Counted from the first letter of the stretch, positions 11,262 through 23,045 are shown. The stretch: DNA of 64,000 nt from Gerris lacustris (GCA_951217055.1 OX578277.1:14625218-14689217); one strand, 5' to 3'. The notes: generated by a model not told the origin, from the letters alone. A program made the numbers and translations.

Positions 11262-11812
11262 TTTTATGCTTTTACAAGCCAATATTCTCTAATTTTCCCG
11301 TTATTTTAATCTGCCAAAATTGTTTTTTTTTTAACATAAATTTCAGTTTCAATGTAGCAAACTTTAAAGAGCGCAGACCGCAGACGATTTAAGTTAATCT
11401 GGGGCTCTCTGCGGATTACTTTCGATATTCTATAAAAGTTTCAAACAAATCAGATAAGTAATTTTGAAGCTATAGCTGTATATAAATGTATCTTTGTGCG
11501 CATATGGAAGAAAAACAAATGAGCGCAGAAGGTTGAAACTTATATAGGACCAACAACGAACTAATATTATTACCTAACATATACAAATTTCATGAAAATC
11601 GGAAAAGTAGTTTATATTATATGTTGGGTCGCAAAAATTGAGTGACAGACAGACAGACCGTCAGACAGAGATTGACCGACAGACTGACAGACACGGGACA
11701 AACATTTTTCCTGTTGCCTAAAACGGATATCGGTCTTAGAGTTTTTGAAAACATATTTCCGTTCATCAAAAGGATCACATAGCTTCCGTTACCTTCGGTA
11801 AGCTCGAAAGCA
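11262..11812 (-). repeat. Family A repeat, copy 2 (inverted)
   Basis: This is the reverse complement of the family A text, ending in cacatagcttccgttaccttcggtaagc. With copy 1 it forms a tail-to-tail inverted pair. The CAGACAGACAGACC tract is the complement of the TCTG tract. Confidence 0.65.
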
Positions 11813-12513
11813 ATATCAATATAATTTTGACGTGTTAAAAAAACGGGGGAAATAATTTAATTAAATTAGACAATAATGGGTTGTAAAAACATAAAATTAA
11901 TAAAGTACGTGATAGGATGCGAGTAAGCTATGTCTGTTTTTTTATCTGTGTTTTTTTTATGACAAAATTCTTGTTTTTACTTTGTTTTCTTTGTTAAGGT
12001 TATTACGTTACTAAGAATATTTCATATTCCTCTACCTTCTGCATTCCAATAAGAGCATCGACTAGTTTCCATTTTGAGTACGTGACTGTTAATACTTGTA
12101 TGTGCAAGTAATAGCTCATCGTTGCTTAGTAATACAGAGAATAGAATACTCGTGTCATTTTTGGATATTGAATTAGTAAGTATGTTGACGTATTAATCCT
12201 TGAAGTAGGTAGTAAACAACACGTCGCCATCTTAATATACTACTTACTTGTACATTTAGAATTGCTTAGACAAAGGCGAACAAAACTTTCTTATATACAT
12301 ACTAAGACTGAATTTAAATCCAATTCAAATTAATTTATTTTAAAAATAGTCTGCCCATTAATGTGGCGTATAGCTATGTGCCACATTAGTATATATGTAA
12401 TACATTTAATAGATAAGCTTCCTCCCTTTAATAGGAAGCTTTCTTATAATCTAATGATTTATGCTTTTCAACCAATTATTGTAAAATGTATGTAATTACC
12501 TCCCCCCCGTTTT
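11813..12513. other. Non-coding AT-rich DNA
   Basis: No gene is seen. A weak family A end (ctgcccattaatgtggcgtatagct) lies near 12349-12375. Confidence 0.4.
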
Positions 12514-12868
12514 GCTTACGAGCTTACCAAAGGTAATGGAAGCTATGTGATTGTTCTGAAGAACGAAATTATTTTGTCTCTGATTTCAAAAATTCAAAGT
12601 CAGTCATCTGTTTCAGACATCCGGGAACCTTTTTGGTTCCGTGTAAGTCTGTCGCTCTGTCTAACATTCGCACAATTTTTGCCAACCAACATATCTTAAA
12701 AATTACACTACTGATATAATGAAATTTAGATGGCCTGTCTTGTTGGTCCTATGTTCATGATGTCTGAAACGGATTTCTGTCTTGGAATTTTTGAAATCGG
12801 AGACCTAAAATTTTTTCGTTCTTCAGAACGATCACATAGCTTCCGTTACCTTCGGTAAGCTCGGAAGC
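12514..12868. mobile_element. Family A foldback (two opposed 5' ends)
   Basis: The left arm (12514-12660) carries the family A hairpin end and the GTTTCAGACAT...GGTTCCGTG text. The right arm (about 12750-12868) is its inverse. The two outer ends are the nested hairpin GCTTCCG...TTACCgaaGGTAA...CGGAAGC. This is a 355-bp foldback with arms of about 120-140 bp. Confidence 0.7.
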
Positions 12869-12993
12869 AAAATCCTTATGATGAGCGATGAAAAGTTCTC
12901 GAAACTTTTATATTTATCTTGTCGTCATTATCGATAAAAAAAATTGTTACCCCCCGAGGGATCGATCCAGGGAGCCCTTTCTACTTGGTTTTT

Positions 12994-13208
12994 AGGGTCC
13001 GTAGGCAAAACCAAGGACCCTTATATTTTCCTGCGTGTGTCTGTCCGTCCGTCCTCTCGCGTGCTCTCACGGCTACACCTTTCGTCCGATCACTTTGAAA
13101 TTTGGCATGTATGCGTCTTGTACCTGCCCACATATTTTAAAAATATAGCGGCTTAAAAAAAATATTTTTCAAAAAAATTAGGGTAAAAAAACTTAAAGGT
13201 TACATTTT
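12994..13208 (+). mobile_element. Family F element, 5' part only
   Basis: It begins AGGGTCCGTAGGCAAAACCA and its terminal hairpin, then the TGTCTGTCCGTCCGTCC tract and TTTCGTCCGATCACTTTGAA as in 36275-36953. It ends about 215 bp in, directly before a family B element. Upstream, 12944-12975 carries a T-arm-like hairpin. Confidence 0.65.
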
Positions 13209-13209
13209 T

Positions 13210-14107
13210 AGGGTTTTGTAGATTCTTCTCAAAACCCTTATGCCGAGGGTGATGTGTCCGTCTGTCCGTCGCTCTTTGGTTCATAGGGCCCGAACCGTTT
13301 AAGCTGAAATTTGAAATACTGGTGTAACTTTTTGACCCAACCACAGGAAAAATATACAGAAGTTCAAAATTAAATGTGCGCATGCGCAATTCGCAAAAAT
13401 GTTGTAAACTCAAAAATTTATATTTTTTTTAATTTTCGAGTGGGGTATCAAATGAAGAGTAGGACGCAAATATATATATGCTTTTGTAAATTTTGCATTC
13501 CTTATTGGGTAAAAAAATCAAAATATACCCAGAAATAATTTTTCCCCCCCCAACCACTATACTTCCGCTGGTCCTAGAATATTGAAATAATTCATGCTAA
13601 TGCCTTATTGTGGGGCGATGAAAATTCCGGGAGTTCATCACAAATTTTAAAAAATTGCCAATTTTTGGCGCGAAAATTTGAAGTGCGCCAAAAATTTTAT
13701 TTTTTAAAAATTTTGAGTAGGGTATCAAATGAAAGCTGCTGAAGAGTAGGACGCAAAGATACATATACATTTTTAAATTTTGCATCCCTTATTGGGTAAA
13801 AAAATCAAAATATACCCAAAAAAAATTTCCCCCCCCAACCACTATACTTCGGCTGGTCCTAAAATTTCGAAATAATTCATACTAATGCCTTATTGTGGGG
13901 CGATGAAAATTCCGGGAGTTCATCCCAAATTTTAAAAAATTGCCAATTTTGGGCATGAAAATTTGAAGTGCGCCAAAAATTTTATTTTTTTAAAATTTTG
14001 AGTTGGGTATCATATGAAAGCTGGTGGAGAGTAGGATTCAAATATATATTTGCTTTTTTAAATTTTTCATTCTTTATTAATTTTATGAGTCAAAATATAC
14101 CCCAAAA
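13210..14107 (+). mobile_element. Family B element with internal tandem triplication
   Basis: It opens with AGGGTTTTGTAGA and a terminal hairpin whose other arm is TCTCAAAACCCT. A GTGTCCGTCTGTCCGTCGCTC tract follows, then three tandem blocks starting with ggtatcaaatga near 13444, 13721 and 14006 (period about 280 bp). Each block carries a C run before AACCACTATACTTC and a GGGGCGATGAAAATTCCGGG box. Inverted copies lie at 42079-42942 and 43235-44113. The right end is lost where Penelope sequence begins. Confidence 0.7.
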
Positions 14108-14125
14108 ATTTCCCCCCTCGTATAA

Positions 14126-14368
14126 ATGCTAAAGCATTTATACGACATCCAAGCAAAAAATGGGAAAACAGCCATTGCCAATCATACCGCTAATGAAGGC
14201 CACCAAATAGATAAATTCAACATTAAAATATTAGACAGGGAAAAAAATGAAACCAAAAGAAAGTATCTAGAAGCTGCATACATTGCCATGGCTGAAAATG
14301 CAGTAAACTACAAAACTGATGCTAAAGATATAAATAAATATTATTCAGCCATTCTAAAATTCAAATAG
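14126..14368 (+). pseudogene. Penelope-like GIY-YIG endonuclease C-terminal fragment
   Basis: The 80-residue frame has the sequence style of the end of Penelope-like polyproteins: a helix with HLYDIQ, then KTAIANHTANEGHQIDKFNI, KIL, and KRKYLEAAYIA. In the family this covers the region after the GIY and YIG motifs, with the T-A-I-A-x-H / G-H / KIL / E pattern. The reverse transcriptase and the catalytic GIY-YIG strands lie upstream and are absent. Confidence 0.65.
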
Positions 14369-14934
14369 TAGATTCAAATCAAATCTCCCGCCAATTGGAT
14401 AACTCTTATCAATCCTCAATTTTAACCCAAACCAATAAATAATAACGAAACAATTTTTATATGAACTAAGATATAATTAATCTAATATAATATATAATTA
14501 AACAAAATATACTTAAAATAAAATAATTTATATAATAATCTTATTATCTAGGTTCCTTTCAGTTCACGACTTCTGATAAAACAGAAGGTTACTTTTATGT
14601 TTACCTTATGTCAATTCTAGTCAAAATTTTGTTTTTACCTTATTGTTATTTTTATGTTCACGTATTGCTACCTGTTTTATTGTCGTGGAAAAATTAATGA
14701 ATGTTAGTTAGTAAGTGTATATGATTAATGTAAAACCGTTATGACGATGGGAGAAAAACCGACTAAACCACATACGTGGTCTATATAAACTTTATACAAT
14801 TTACATTATATAACACATTTTAATTCCTTATGATAGGTAAGAAGTGCTCTTTTCAAATTTTTGTGATAGTTAATATTAGTGATAAAACTAGAATTTATTA
14901 TATACATGGTAAATAACTTAGTTTTTCGATGTTT

Positions 14935-14985
14935 TTAGGCATGAATATGCCCCGGAGAGGGGCGAAATATAGCCATATTTCTGAA
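14935..14985 (+). ncRNA. Hammerhead-like core at a Penelope end
   Basis: ATGAATAT, stem GCCCC/GGGGC, then GAAATATAGCC. The order resembles CUGANGA - stem II - GAAA of hammerhead ribozymes known from Penelope-like elements. Here the CTGA box has decayed and an extra U stands between the box and stem II. I call it only a hammerhead-like relic. Confidence 0.3.
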
Positions 14986-15159
14986 GCATGATGCTCTGCG
15001 TCTGAATTAATCATTACCCTTCAACGACCCACAATAAAAATATATGAAAACAAAATTCTAGCTTGATATTAGTAACACAATTTTTTGCACGGTAGTCTCC
15101 TGGACTATAGCCAACGTTTACAGGCTACGTGATAAAATGTTTGATGTATAACTCTACCA

Positions 15160-15348
15160 TAAACATCCTTCCAGAAAACAGGGTCAAAATGTTTGTTCAA
15201 ACATCAGGTTTTCGTAAACATTTTGACCGTGTATGGGACTGCTTGATGTTTGCGCAAACATGATGTTTGACGTGCATGGCCTAAATTCGCCCGGCATCAG
15301 GTTTGCGCAAACATATGGCGCAAAATGTTTGAACGTGCATGGGGGCCT
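15160..15348. repeat. Cluster of TGTTTG/CAAACA palindromes
   Basis: Within 190 bp lie TGTTTGTTCAAACA (about 15190), ATGTTTGCGCAAACAT (about 15245), GTTTGCGCAAAC (about 15301) and several AACATTTTGACCGTG/CGTGCATGGG motifs. The right edge is TTGAACGTGCATGGGGGCC. This looks like the subterminal region of an unassigned DNA element. Confidence 0.45.
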
Positions 15349-15444
15349 TAAGATTCACCCATACTCATTTAAAAGTTAGAACACGGAACTTGAAAGAGGT
15401 TACTCAGTATTTTATTCGTTTTTGGTTAAGGGTTTATTACTTTT

Positions 15445-16322
15445 GCTTCCAAGAGGTATGTGATCGTTCTGAAGATCAAAATTTCCCCAAAAAAAATTCC
15501 AAGATAGAAATCCGTTTCAGTCATCAGGGAACATTTTTGATTCCGTGCCTCTCTGTCGGTCTTTTGCTGAATATTTGAGAACCAACATGTCTTAAACATT
15601 CTATTTGTTTTTCTTTTTTGCGCACGAATTTATCTATATATGTACTCCTACATCTTCAAAAGTTCTTATCTAATTTTTATTAAATTTGGATGGTGTTGGA
15701 CAGTAGCCCGCAGATAGCCCAGTTTAATTTCAACCGTCTGCCCTCTTTAAACTTTGCTAAATATACTTTAATTCATGTGAAAAATCAAAGTAAGTTAGGC
15801 TTATTTAAAAAACGGGGGGGGGGGGGGGGGATTTAGGGAGATTTAGGGACAATAATAGGTTTTAAAAGGAATCATTAAATTAAAGTATACGAAATAGGAC
15901 GTGAGGATGCTATGTGGTACACTAATTGGCATACTATTTTGGTTTCGTGTCTGTCTGTCGCTCATTTTTTGTGAACTAACAATCTTAAAAACTACTCGTC
16001 CGATATTAATGAAATGTGGATAGTTGGTAATAATTAGCCCATTGTTGGTCCCATATACGTTTCAACCTTCTGTACCCATATGTTTCTGTTACAGATCCGC
16101 ATAAACATATACATTGATTTACACCTATATCTTCCAAAGTACTCATCTGATTTGTATGGAATTTGGATGCTTTGTCAAAAGAAGTCCCCATATATATTTA
16201 TTTAAACCGTCTCCGTTATTTTTTTATTTTTTGTTTCTAAATTGATACTTTAATTGATGTCAGAATTTTTAATGAATACGTAATAGGATCCGAGGAAGCT
16301 ATGAGCCACACTCATTGGCAAA
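15445..16322 (+). repeat. Family A repeats, copies 3 and 4 (partial, adjacent)
   Basis: The first part (15445-15945) opens with gcttccaagaggtatgtgat and ends with gctatgtggtacactaattgg. The second (15945-16322) re-enters at TGTCTGTCTGTCGCTC and ends gaggaagctatgagccacac. A G run lies at about 15813-15830. Confidence 0.6.
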
Positions 16323-17076
16323 CATTTTTAATTATGATTTAAAAAAAAGTGTATTGTATGCATTTATTTTAAAACTCAAAATTTCTTACATAGTAAGGAT
16401 AATAATATATAAAAACGAAAAAGGTCTATTTAACTAGGTGTGTAAAGTTTGAAAATTAAGTTTAGGAGTTGTTTGCACATAGAGTGGCAGTGATGGATAT
16501 CGTTGCGTTTAGCTTGGCAGTGATGGATTCAAAACAGTTAATATTGTTATAATTTCTAATTGACATAGCCTGGTGTCAGCTGGTCGTCTCACAAATTCAC
16601 GTCTGCTTAAGGTTCAAGGACAATCTTCTCCGCAGGCTCAGTAAGTTTATAATACTGATGGATGTGATGTAAAATAAAATCAAAAACTGATTTATAAAGT
16701 TTACCTTGAGCCAATATAAACCATAAGTGCTGATTTTGAATTTGCCTATTTATGTAATACATATTTTAGTAACTTAGAGTCAAAAGTATGACAGATTGCA
16801 GAGTTATAGAAATAAATATATAATTTATGAGTAATATGTCGTGCTATTATATAGCTCATCCCCTATTTATGTCTATACCGGACCAGTATTTGTAGACCTT
16901 TATAAATCCCATTGCGTGTGAAAATATCTTGTCGAGAATCTAAACAAACATTTTTTGGAAAAATTTACTGCAACAATTATTATGTATTTTTAAAAAGGAT
17001 TGGACTGGAACACAACAAGTTTAGGTTAATCTATTTCAGATTACTAAGACCATTCCAATGTTTTTTGGAATGAAGT
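16323..17076. other. AT-rich non-coding DNA
   Basis: No gene or repeat boundary recognised, apart from a short TGGCAGTGATGGAT direct repeat near 16485-16530. Confidence 0.4.
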
Positions 17077-17088
17077 TCCTTATGGCAC

Positions 17089-17463
17089 AAGGGAGCCAGG
17101 GTGGCCGAGGTGCTAAAGACACCGCGCAACTATCACTGAGTCGAGGCAACTGGAGGTCGTGGGTTCGATCCCGGGCCGTGATATTCTGAATTCATCTATG
17201 AATCGCGGACGGAGCAGGGCGAGGGACACCCCCTGAGGGGTTCTCTTCCCCCACACTTTGAAGCACGCTCGTATAGCTTACTAATGACCACATCATAATC
17301 GCTTCAATGTACAAATGTATGATGTGTGAAGTAGCTGTGGAACCACGGGGAACTTAAATGAAAAATGGGACCACTCAAGGCCTGATTGCGAGGTTCGAAC
17401 AAGTGGTTCGTCCTACCCGTCTAGTAGGAAGTACTAGGTAACTACTACTAACACTACTACTAC
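17089..17463 (+). mobile_element. tRNA-derived SINE, complete
   Basis: The head (17091-17180) has Pol III promoter boxes, TGGCCGAGGTGC (A box) and GGGTTCGATCCCG (B box), in a Ser/Leu-like arrangement with a long variable arm. A body of about 270 bp unrelated to tRNA follows, and the tail is an irregular (ACT)n run. A perfect 12-bp direct repeat tccttatggcac flanks it (17077-17088 and 17464-17475), as expected from LINE-mediated insertion. The partner LINE is not visible in the window. Confidence 0.8.
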
Positions 17464-19437
17464 TCCTTATGGCACGTTACAGTGTCTGGAGCCCGGGAGT
17501 GGATCCGAAATAAAAAACCGTCACAAAACTGACCAATCACGATAACTTGAGTTCACCGTTACCTTGAGTGGTGAACGATTTAGATGGACATTGGTACACA
17601 TATACAATATACATTTTACCAATTCCAGTTGGTTTTAGTAAAACCAACACCGACAAAGCTATGAAGTGTTAAAGATCGCTAAAACTATTAAAGTGGACCT
17701 AAACGTTTAAAATAGGGAAAACAACGTTATTACCGATATCTTACGTTCTAACGAAACAATTTTAATAAAACTTTATACACATCGTCTAAAGTACGATTGA
17801 AACAGGCATGTGTAATGAAGTGGTATATTTTATAATATTTAAAATTGAGTTAGCCGGGTCGTGAGCAGGGACGTAACTAGGCTAGTTTCTACCCGGGGCA
17901 AGAACTCGCTTTACCCCCCCCCCCCCCCCCCCTTTCATTTCAACCAAGGCCCAAACGAAAAACCTCCCAGACAACACGAGATATTATTTTCACCGAAAAT
18001 TAATTGCATATTTTACTCATTAAAACTATCTAATTCAAATTCATGGTAAATAAACGCTTGAATTCGAAGGTAAACCGTTTATTTGTTAGTTATTTTATTA
18101 TATTTTTGTACATAGTGCTATTGTATAGACAAATAAACGGATAAATAATATCGCAAATTAGTAATTCATTCCGACTAAATTTTTAAAAAGGAAAAGCAGT
18201 GGTATTTTCCTTCTGTAACCCCCCCCCCACCCCCCCCCCCCCCCCCCGTGTCATTTTACATCCCTTGGTTGAAATTGAAATTATCTTTTATTATAATATA
18301 TAATATATATTTATAATATAATATACATGCTTACATCCAAAATAAGAGCTCTTTCTCAAGTATTAACTTCCTAACTTTAGGAGATCGGTCTGGGCTCAAT
18401 TTCCCTTCTTTTCTTACTCTGTCCTTATGTTCCCCTTAGTGATAAAATTTTAGAAAATTTTTATTGGCAGTTATCAATATAATTTAGAAATTATTATACT
18501 ACGTGTACATGCACTCGTAGATTTTATTTTAGAATTTTAAAGAAGTGGTCATAATTAACTTAATAAAGGTTTAGGCACGGTAAGGCGTGATTTATTAATT
18601 ATTGCCTTAATATCTAAAAATAAATCTAAATATTTTTTGACAGAGATTGAAAAGTAATTTCTTTAACAGTTCTTCCTACAGAACTTTCTACCAAACATAT
18701 AATATGGTCAGTAGTTTCTTCTGTAATTTTGGTTAGATACAGTTTTTATGAAAAATGAAATAAGAATTTTGAAATCTATTTAGAAGCCCCGTTCTCAGCT
18801 CCATATAAAGCTACCAAATCGTTTTATAACCTTTATCACCCGCAGAATTAAGCTTAACATTGTACCCAAGAACCTCCAAAATGTTTTCAGCCATTTGGAC
18901 GTGATTGACGCACAGACAGACAGATATAAAATTTTCTAAACTTAAATTCGTTGTCAGGACTACTCATTCAGTGGAAATACCCCATATTTTCTCTCCACAG
19001 CTCGGGCCTCCATGTTCTCTAGTGGAGAGATAACCTTATGTAGAACTAAAATGTAAAATCAATAAAATAGAAAAATTGGTGTACTAAAATATTATTTATG
19101 TATTAATATGTTTTATTTAATAACGTGTGCAAATTTTCATTGAAATCGGAATAAAACGGTAGATTTGAATAAAGAACACACACACACGCGCCCGTTCACG
19201 CGCGCACGCACACACACTTACGTTGACATTTCCTTTTTACCCCTCTCCTAAATGAAAATAATGACAAAAACGTACATTACAGTTACTTTTCTCTTAAAGA
19301 GCCTTTCAACGATATGCATCATAAAGGGTACCTATCAATTACTTTGGCATTTGTACCCCGTACTCCTGTGTACCAACATTTTAACTTTATAATCTCATGT
19401 CAGCAGTACACTCATAGACACTCTTCATTTATATAAG

Positions 19438-20070
19438 ATGTAGTTATACATATTTTTCCATTTTACCCCCTCCTAAATGAAAATATGACAAAACTGTACA
19501 TAACAACAATTACTATACTTTTAAAGAGCTTTTCAACGATATGCATCATTAAAAGTATTCATTACTTTGACATCTGTACCCCGTACCCCTGGGTACAAAA
19601 ATAAAAATTTCGCAAAATCCTTTCTTAGTGGATGCCTATGATATGAACCGAGTATATCCTCAAAATTTCAAGTCTCTCGGTTAAGCAGATTTTGCTGTGC
19701 GTTGATTCTATGTCAGTCAGTCAGTCAATCAGGACATTGCCACTTATATTATAGATGTAGTTATACATATTTTTCCATTTTACCCCCTCCTAAATGAAAA
19801 TATGACAAAACTGTACATAACAACAATTACTATACTTTTAAAGAGCTTTTCAACGATATGCATCATTAAAAGTATTCATTACTTTGACATCTGTACCCCG
19901 TACCCCTGGGTACAAAAATAAAAATTTCGCAAAATCCTTTCTTAGTGGATGCCTATGATATGAACCGAGTATATCCTCAAAATTTCAAGTCTCTCGGTTA
20001 AGCAGATTTTGCTGTGCGTTGATTCTATGTCAGTCAGTCAGTCAATCAGGACATTGCCACTTATATTATA
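19438..20070 (+). repeat. 317-bp tandem duplication
   Basis: The block starting tgtagttatacatatttttcc is present twice in direct order, at 19438-19754 and 19755-20070, almost without change, each ending with GTCAGTCAGTCAGTCAATCA and ttatattatagat. The same unit occurs once at about 58110-58428. Confidence 0.75.
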
Positions 20071-20399
20071 GATATGCAGGCTAAATAAAAACTATTGCAC
20101 AGTAAAACATTTAGTTAGGATTATTTTACAAAAAAATTTACTTTGATTATTAGCATTATACATATAAAGTGTGCGCAGTATTATTATCATCTGAGAAAGT
20201 GTGAAAGAAATTATTCTAAAAACTGAAGGCCTCAACCAAACTAAAACTTTACTTTACGGGCGTTTTTTAAGTGCAAACGTTTTTACTATATCATCAAAAA
20301 ATAGTTTTGAAGTTATTTTGTGCTCTTATTGGTATGATGCCTAGGTTGGTTAGTCGTTGTTGTCCTGTTAAATTGGTGATGTATTTTTTTTTTTATTAT

Positions 20400-20625
20400 T
20401 TTTTGTTTAATAATAATTTTTATTATTCTCCTTTCGTTTGAGGCAACTGACACTGGTGCTGTGAGAAAAACTCTTAACGCTATAGTTATGTTGGGGTGGG
20501 CATCTTCGAGTCCATTTTGGTATATTAGCGTAATAAGATCGGATAGTGTAGCCGTTGTCATATTAGGACCTAAGTCCAATGTATGGTACTTAAAACTCTC
20601 CACTTTTACTGCCAGCTCTGCTAAA
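20400..20625 (-). pseudogene. hAT (ZMYM1-like) transposase C-terminal remnant
   Basis: The minus strand reads ELAVKVESFKYHTL, then a stretch containing LSDLITLIYQNGLED and ALRVFLTAPVSVASNER, the usual end of TTF-type/ZMYM1-like hAT transposases (an L-L-x-x-I-Y-x-N-x-L core and the P-V-x-V-A-S-x-E-R signature). After NER the frame turns into low-complexity Ile/Lys. The upstream DDE region is missing. Confidence 0.7.
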
Positions 20626-20852
20626 TTGCCAGTTGTGCGCCCCTCAAAAACCAGCGCCCGGGCCTCATGCCTCGTCAGCCACCCCTTAGTTACGTCCCTG
20701 GTCGTGAGGGTTAGGAACAGTCCTGTTCCCTCACTCTACTACAACCATTCTCTTATGACATCAACTCATTATGATTAACTTTTTTCTTAATATTCAATAC
20801 ATATTTATTGCAAGATGCTCGCTTCAATGATTAAAATAGTATATTATGTTAC

Positions 20853-21349
20853 TAGGCTGTGAAGTGAGTTTTTTCTTAACCGCGGCAATTACATTTACTG
20901 TCGAGCGAAGCGAGACAGTAAATATTGCCAAGGTAAAGAAAAAAACACTTCACAGTCGCGTAGCATATGCTATTTTTTCCGAGGTAGCAGACAATGAAAA
21001 AACATTAAATATTAATCACTAATCACTATATAATAATAAATATTAGTACATACTTAAGACTTAAAAAAAGAAACCTTAAAAAGAGGTTACACTATAAGAA
21101 AAGATAAATAAAACGCATTGACATCTAGCGGATTTTAATCGGACTAGAAGCATTTGTACAAAGACTGCAGCGGTACTAACGGAAGTTTTGACAACTACCC
21201 GCCGGAAAATAAAAATTTTTTAGTTCCTAGGACGTAAAAGATTTTTTCTTTACAGCTAGGAGTAATGAAAAGATTTTTTAAGTCCACGTAATGAAAAAAT
21301 GGATTTTAGCTATGTTTTTTAGGTTCTAAAGTTACTATTTCACAGCCTA
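20853..21349. mobile_element. Foldback element with TAGGCTGTGAA ends
   Basis: The inverted ends are TAGGCTGTGAA and TTCACAGCCTA. The left 105 bp form a strong hairpin in which CTGTGAAGTG...TTTACTGTC pairs with GACAGTAAAT...CACTTCACAG around a gagcgaagcga loop. No protein, and no clear target duplication. Confidence 0.6.
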
Positions 21350-21864
21350 CCATGGAAAAAAATGATTTTCTTTTAATTTTGCCTTAACTCAACTTAAGTA
21401 CAAATGTTATAGTTACTTTTAATCTTGTCTGTTTTCGAACCGCCATGTATAATTAGTTATCATCGTAGTAGTGTCATTTTATGATTTATATTTAATGAAT
21501 AGCGTAAGGAAGTTCGTCCCTAACTGTAGCGCGACACCGCACGTATTTCTTTCAACACTTAGATTGTATAAGCCTCTTAAAAGTAATTTTGACTGCTCGG
21601 TTAAGTTTTCTGGTATGAATTTACATATATCCGGATTCTAGAAAGGGGAGACTTGTTTCACGTAGTTAACCCTGAGAATAATAAAATAAGTTGATTTAGT
21701 CAAAAGAAACGGAAAAAATAAACATCTCTGGTTATTGCACAATATGATACAAGCAATATTAATGCTGGCACCAATAATTTTAACTTATTATGAATTACTA
21801 TGATATAATTTGATTTGTTATCATTGCAACTCTTGATATAGAATGCTAATAGAAGCATTATATA

Positions 21865-22620
21865 CAGGGTGGTTCAAAAGTCTCCCCCCCCCCCTCTTAA
21901 CTTTTTAACGGTTTGCCATAAATTAATGAAACTTGGGGGATCTCTACCATGCAAAGGGAAGTTTGTTTTCATGCAATCACCCACTAGGGGCAACCACCCA
22001 CTTTGCCCCCAGGCCACCCAACTTCAAAATTTCAAATGTATATTTTTGATAGCATATTTGGATTCTACAGTGAAAAATAATAAACTTTTACTTAAAACTA
22101 TTTTTTCTATCTCCAATATTTTGCCCCCTACAGGGGGGCAAAGATAGCGAAATAACCCTTCCGAAATAGTAAAAAAATAACACTTAAATCGTTATAAAAT
22201 CTAAAGAGTTAGAAATAAAGTAATGGAACTTAGGGGATCTGTACCATGTAAAGGGAAGTGTGTAATCATCCACTCGCGTACTAGGGGCAACCACCATTTT
22301 GCCCCCAGGCGCAGTAATCTACCATTTCTATACCTTTGCCCCCCTATAGGGGGAAAAATATTGGAGATAGAAAAAAAAGTTAGAAGTAAAATATTTCTAT
22401 TTTTTACCGTAGAACCTAAATCTGCTATCAAAAATATACATTCAAGGTTAAAATTTTGAAGTTAGGTGGTCTGGGGGCAAAATGGGAGGTTGCCCCTAAT
22501 GCGCGATTGCATGAAAACAAACTTCCCTTTACATGGTAAAGATCCCCTAAGTTTCATTAATTTATCTCAAACCGTTCAAAAGTTAAGAGGGGGGGGGGGG
22601 GGAGACTTTTGGACCACCTG
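21865..22620. mobile_element. Long-TIR foldback element
   Basis: The left arm (from cagggtggttcaaaagtctc) and the right arm (to gagacttttggaccacctg) are inverted repeats of about 280 bp that include the C and G runs at 21885 and 22592. The arms share TTGGAGATAG-type and GGGGCAAC boxes. A third partial copy in direct order lies between them (22200-22330). No transposase. Confidence 0.65.
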
Positions 22621-23045
22621 TCGCCATAGCGATGCAATTTGTTTTGTTTATGTTGTCATTGAATTAATAATAGTGTCAGTTTGTAAATATAGGAGTGAAA
22701 AGAAGAGAATAGTCTGTCCTTATTCCATAGTTATAAGAGGGATACAGGACACCACCCTGTACTATAACTGTTTAATGTAATAAAAATCTTAAATTTTATT
22801 CCATAAATGGAGATGAAGAGATATAAGAGTAAGAGCAGTAAAAAAGTTACTTTGTTCGTATTTTTCGCAAAAAGCTATATTGAAATACAGTATAATAAGA
22901 GTTTTTCTATGGAATTCCACAATGTGTCGCCCGACCCAAGAACTTGCATTCGATTCTGTTTAGTTAGTATTCGTAAAAAAATCGCTTATTGTTATTGATC
23001 CTATTTTTAAGGCTATATTTAATTTTCTGCATAATAAACCCTTTT
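22621..23045. other. Unassigned non-coding DNA
   Basis: A short inverted pair (cagggtg near 22742-22760, relating to tacagggtgg at 21864) is all that is recognisable. Confidence 0.35.

Larger units (their letters stand above)
14117..15055 (+). mobile_element. 5'-truncated Penelope-like element
   Basis: The fragment joins family B text abruptly and starts with the end of an endonuclease-type coding region (14126-14368). About 570 bp of non-coding DNA follow, then a Penelope-type end: a hairpin of GCCCC/GGGGC followed by GAAATATAGCC (14942-14975). Related ends occur at 40340-40480, 40575-40625, 41030-41190 and 44117-44542. Confidence 0.65.
17866..20700. mobile_element. 2.8-kb hAT element with nested repeats
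   Basis: The TIRs are CAGGGACGTAACTA (left) and TAGTTACGTCCCTG (right). The exact 8-bp duplication gtcgtgag lies at 17858-17865 and 20701-20708. The right interior encodes a hAT transposase C-terminus on the minus strand. The centre (about 18185-20075) is a separate repeat shared with 56138-58428. Long C runs lie at 17915-17933 and 18219-18247. Confidence 0.85.

Noticed and set aside
17090..17180. A real tRNA-Ser/Leu gene
   Set aside because: The tRNA-like head continues into a SINE body and tail bounded by a 12-bp duplication.
20461..20778. 105-codon plus-strand frame
   Set aside because: Antisense of the hAT transposase remnant, whose motifs read on the minus strand.
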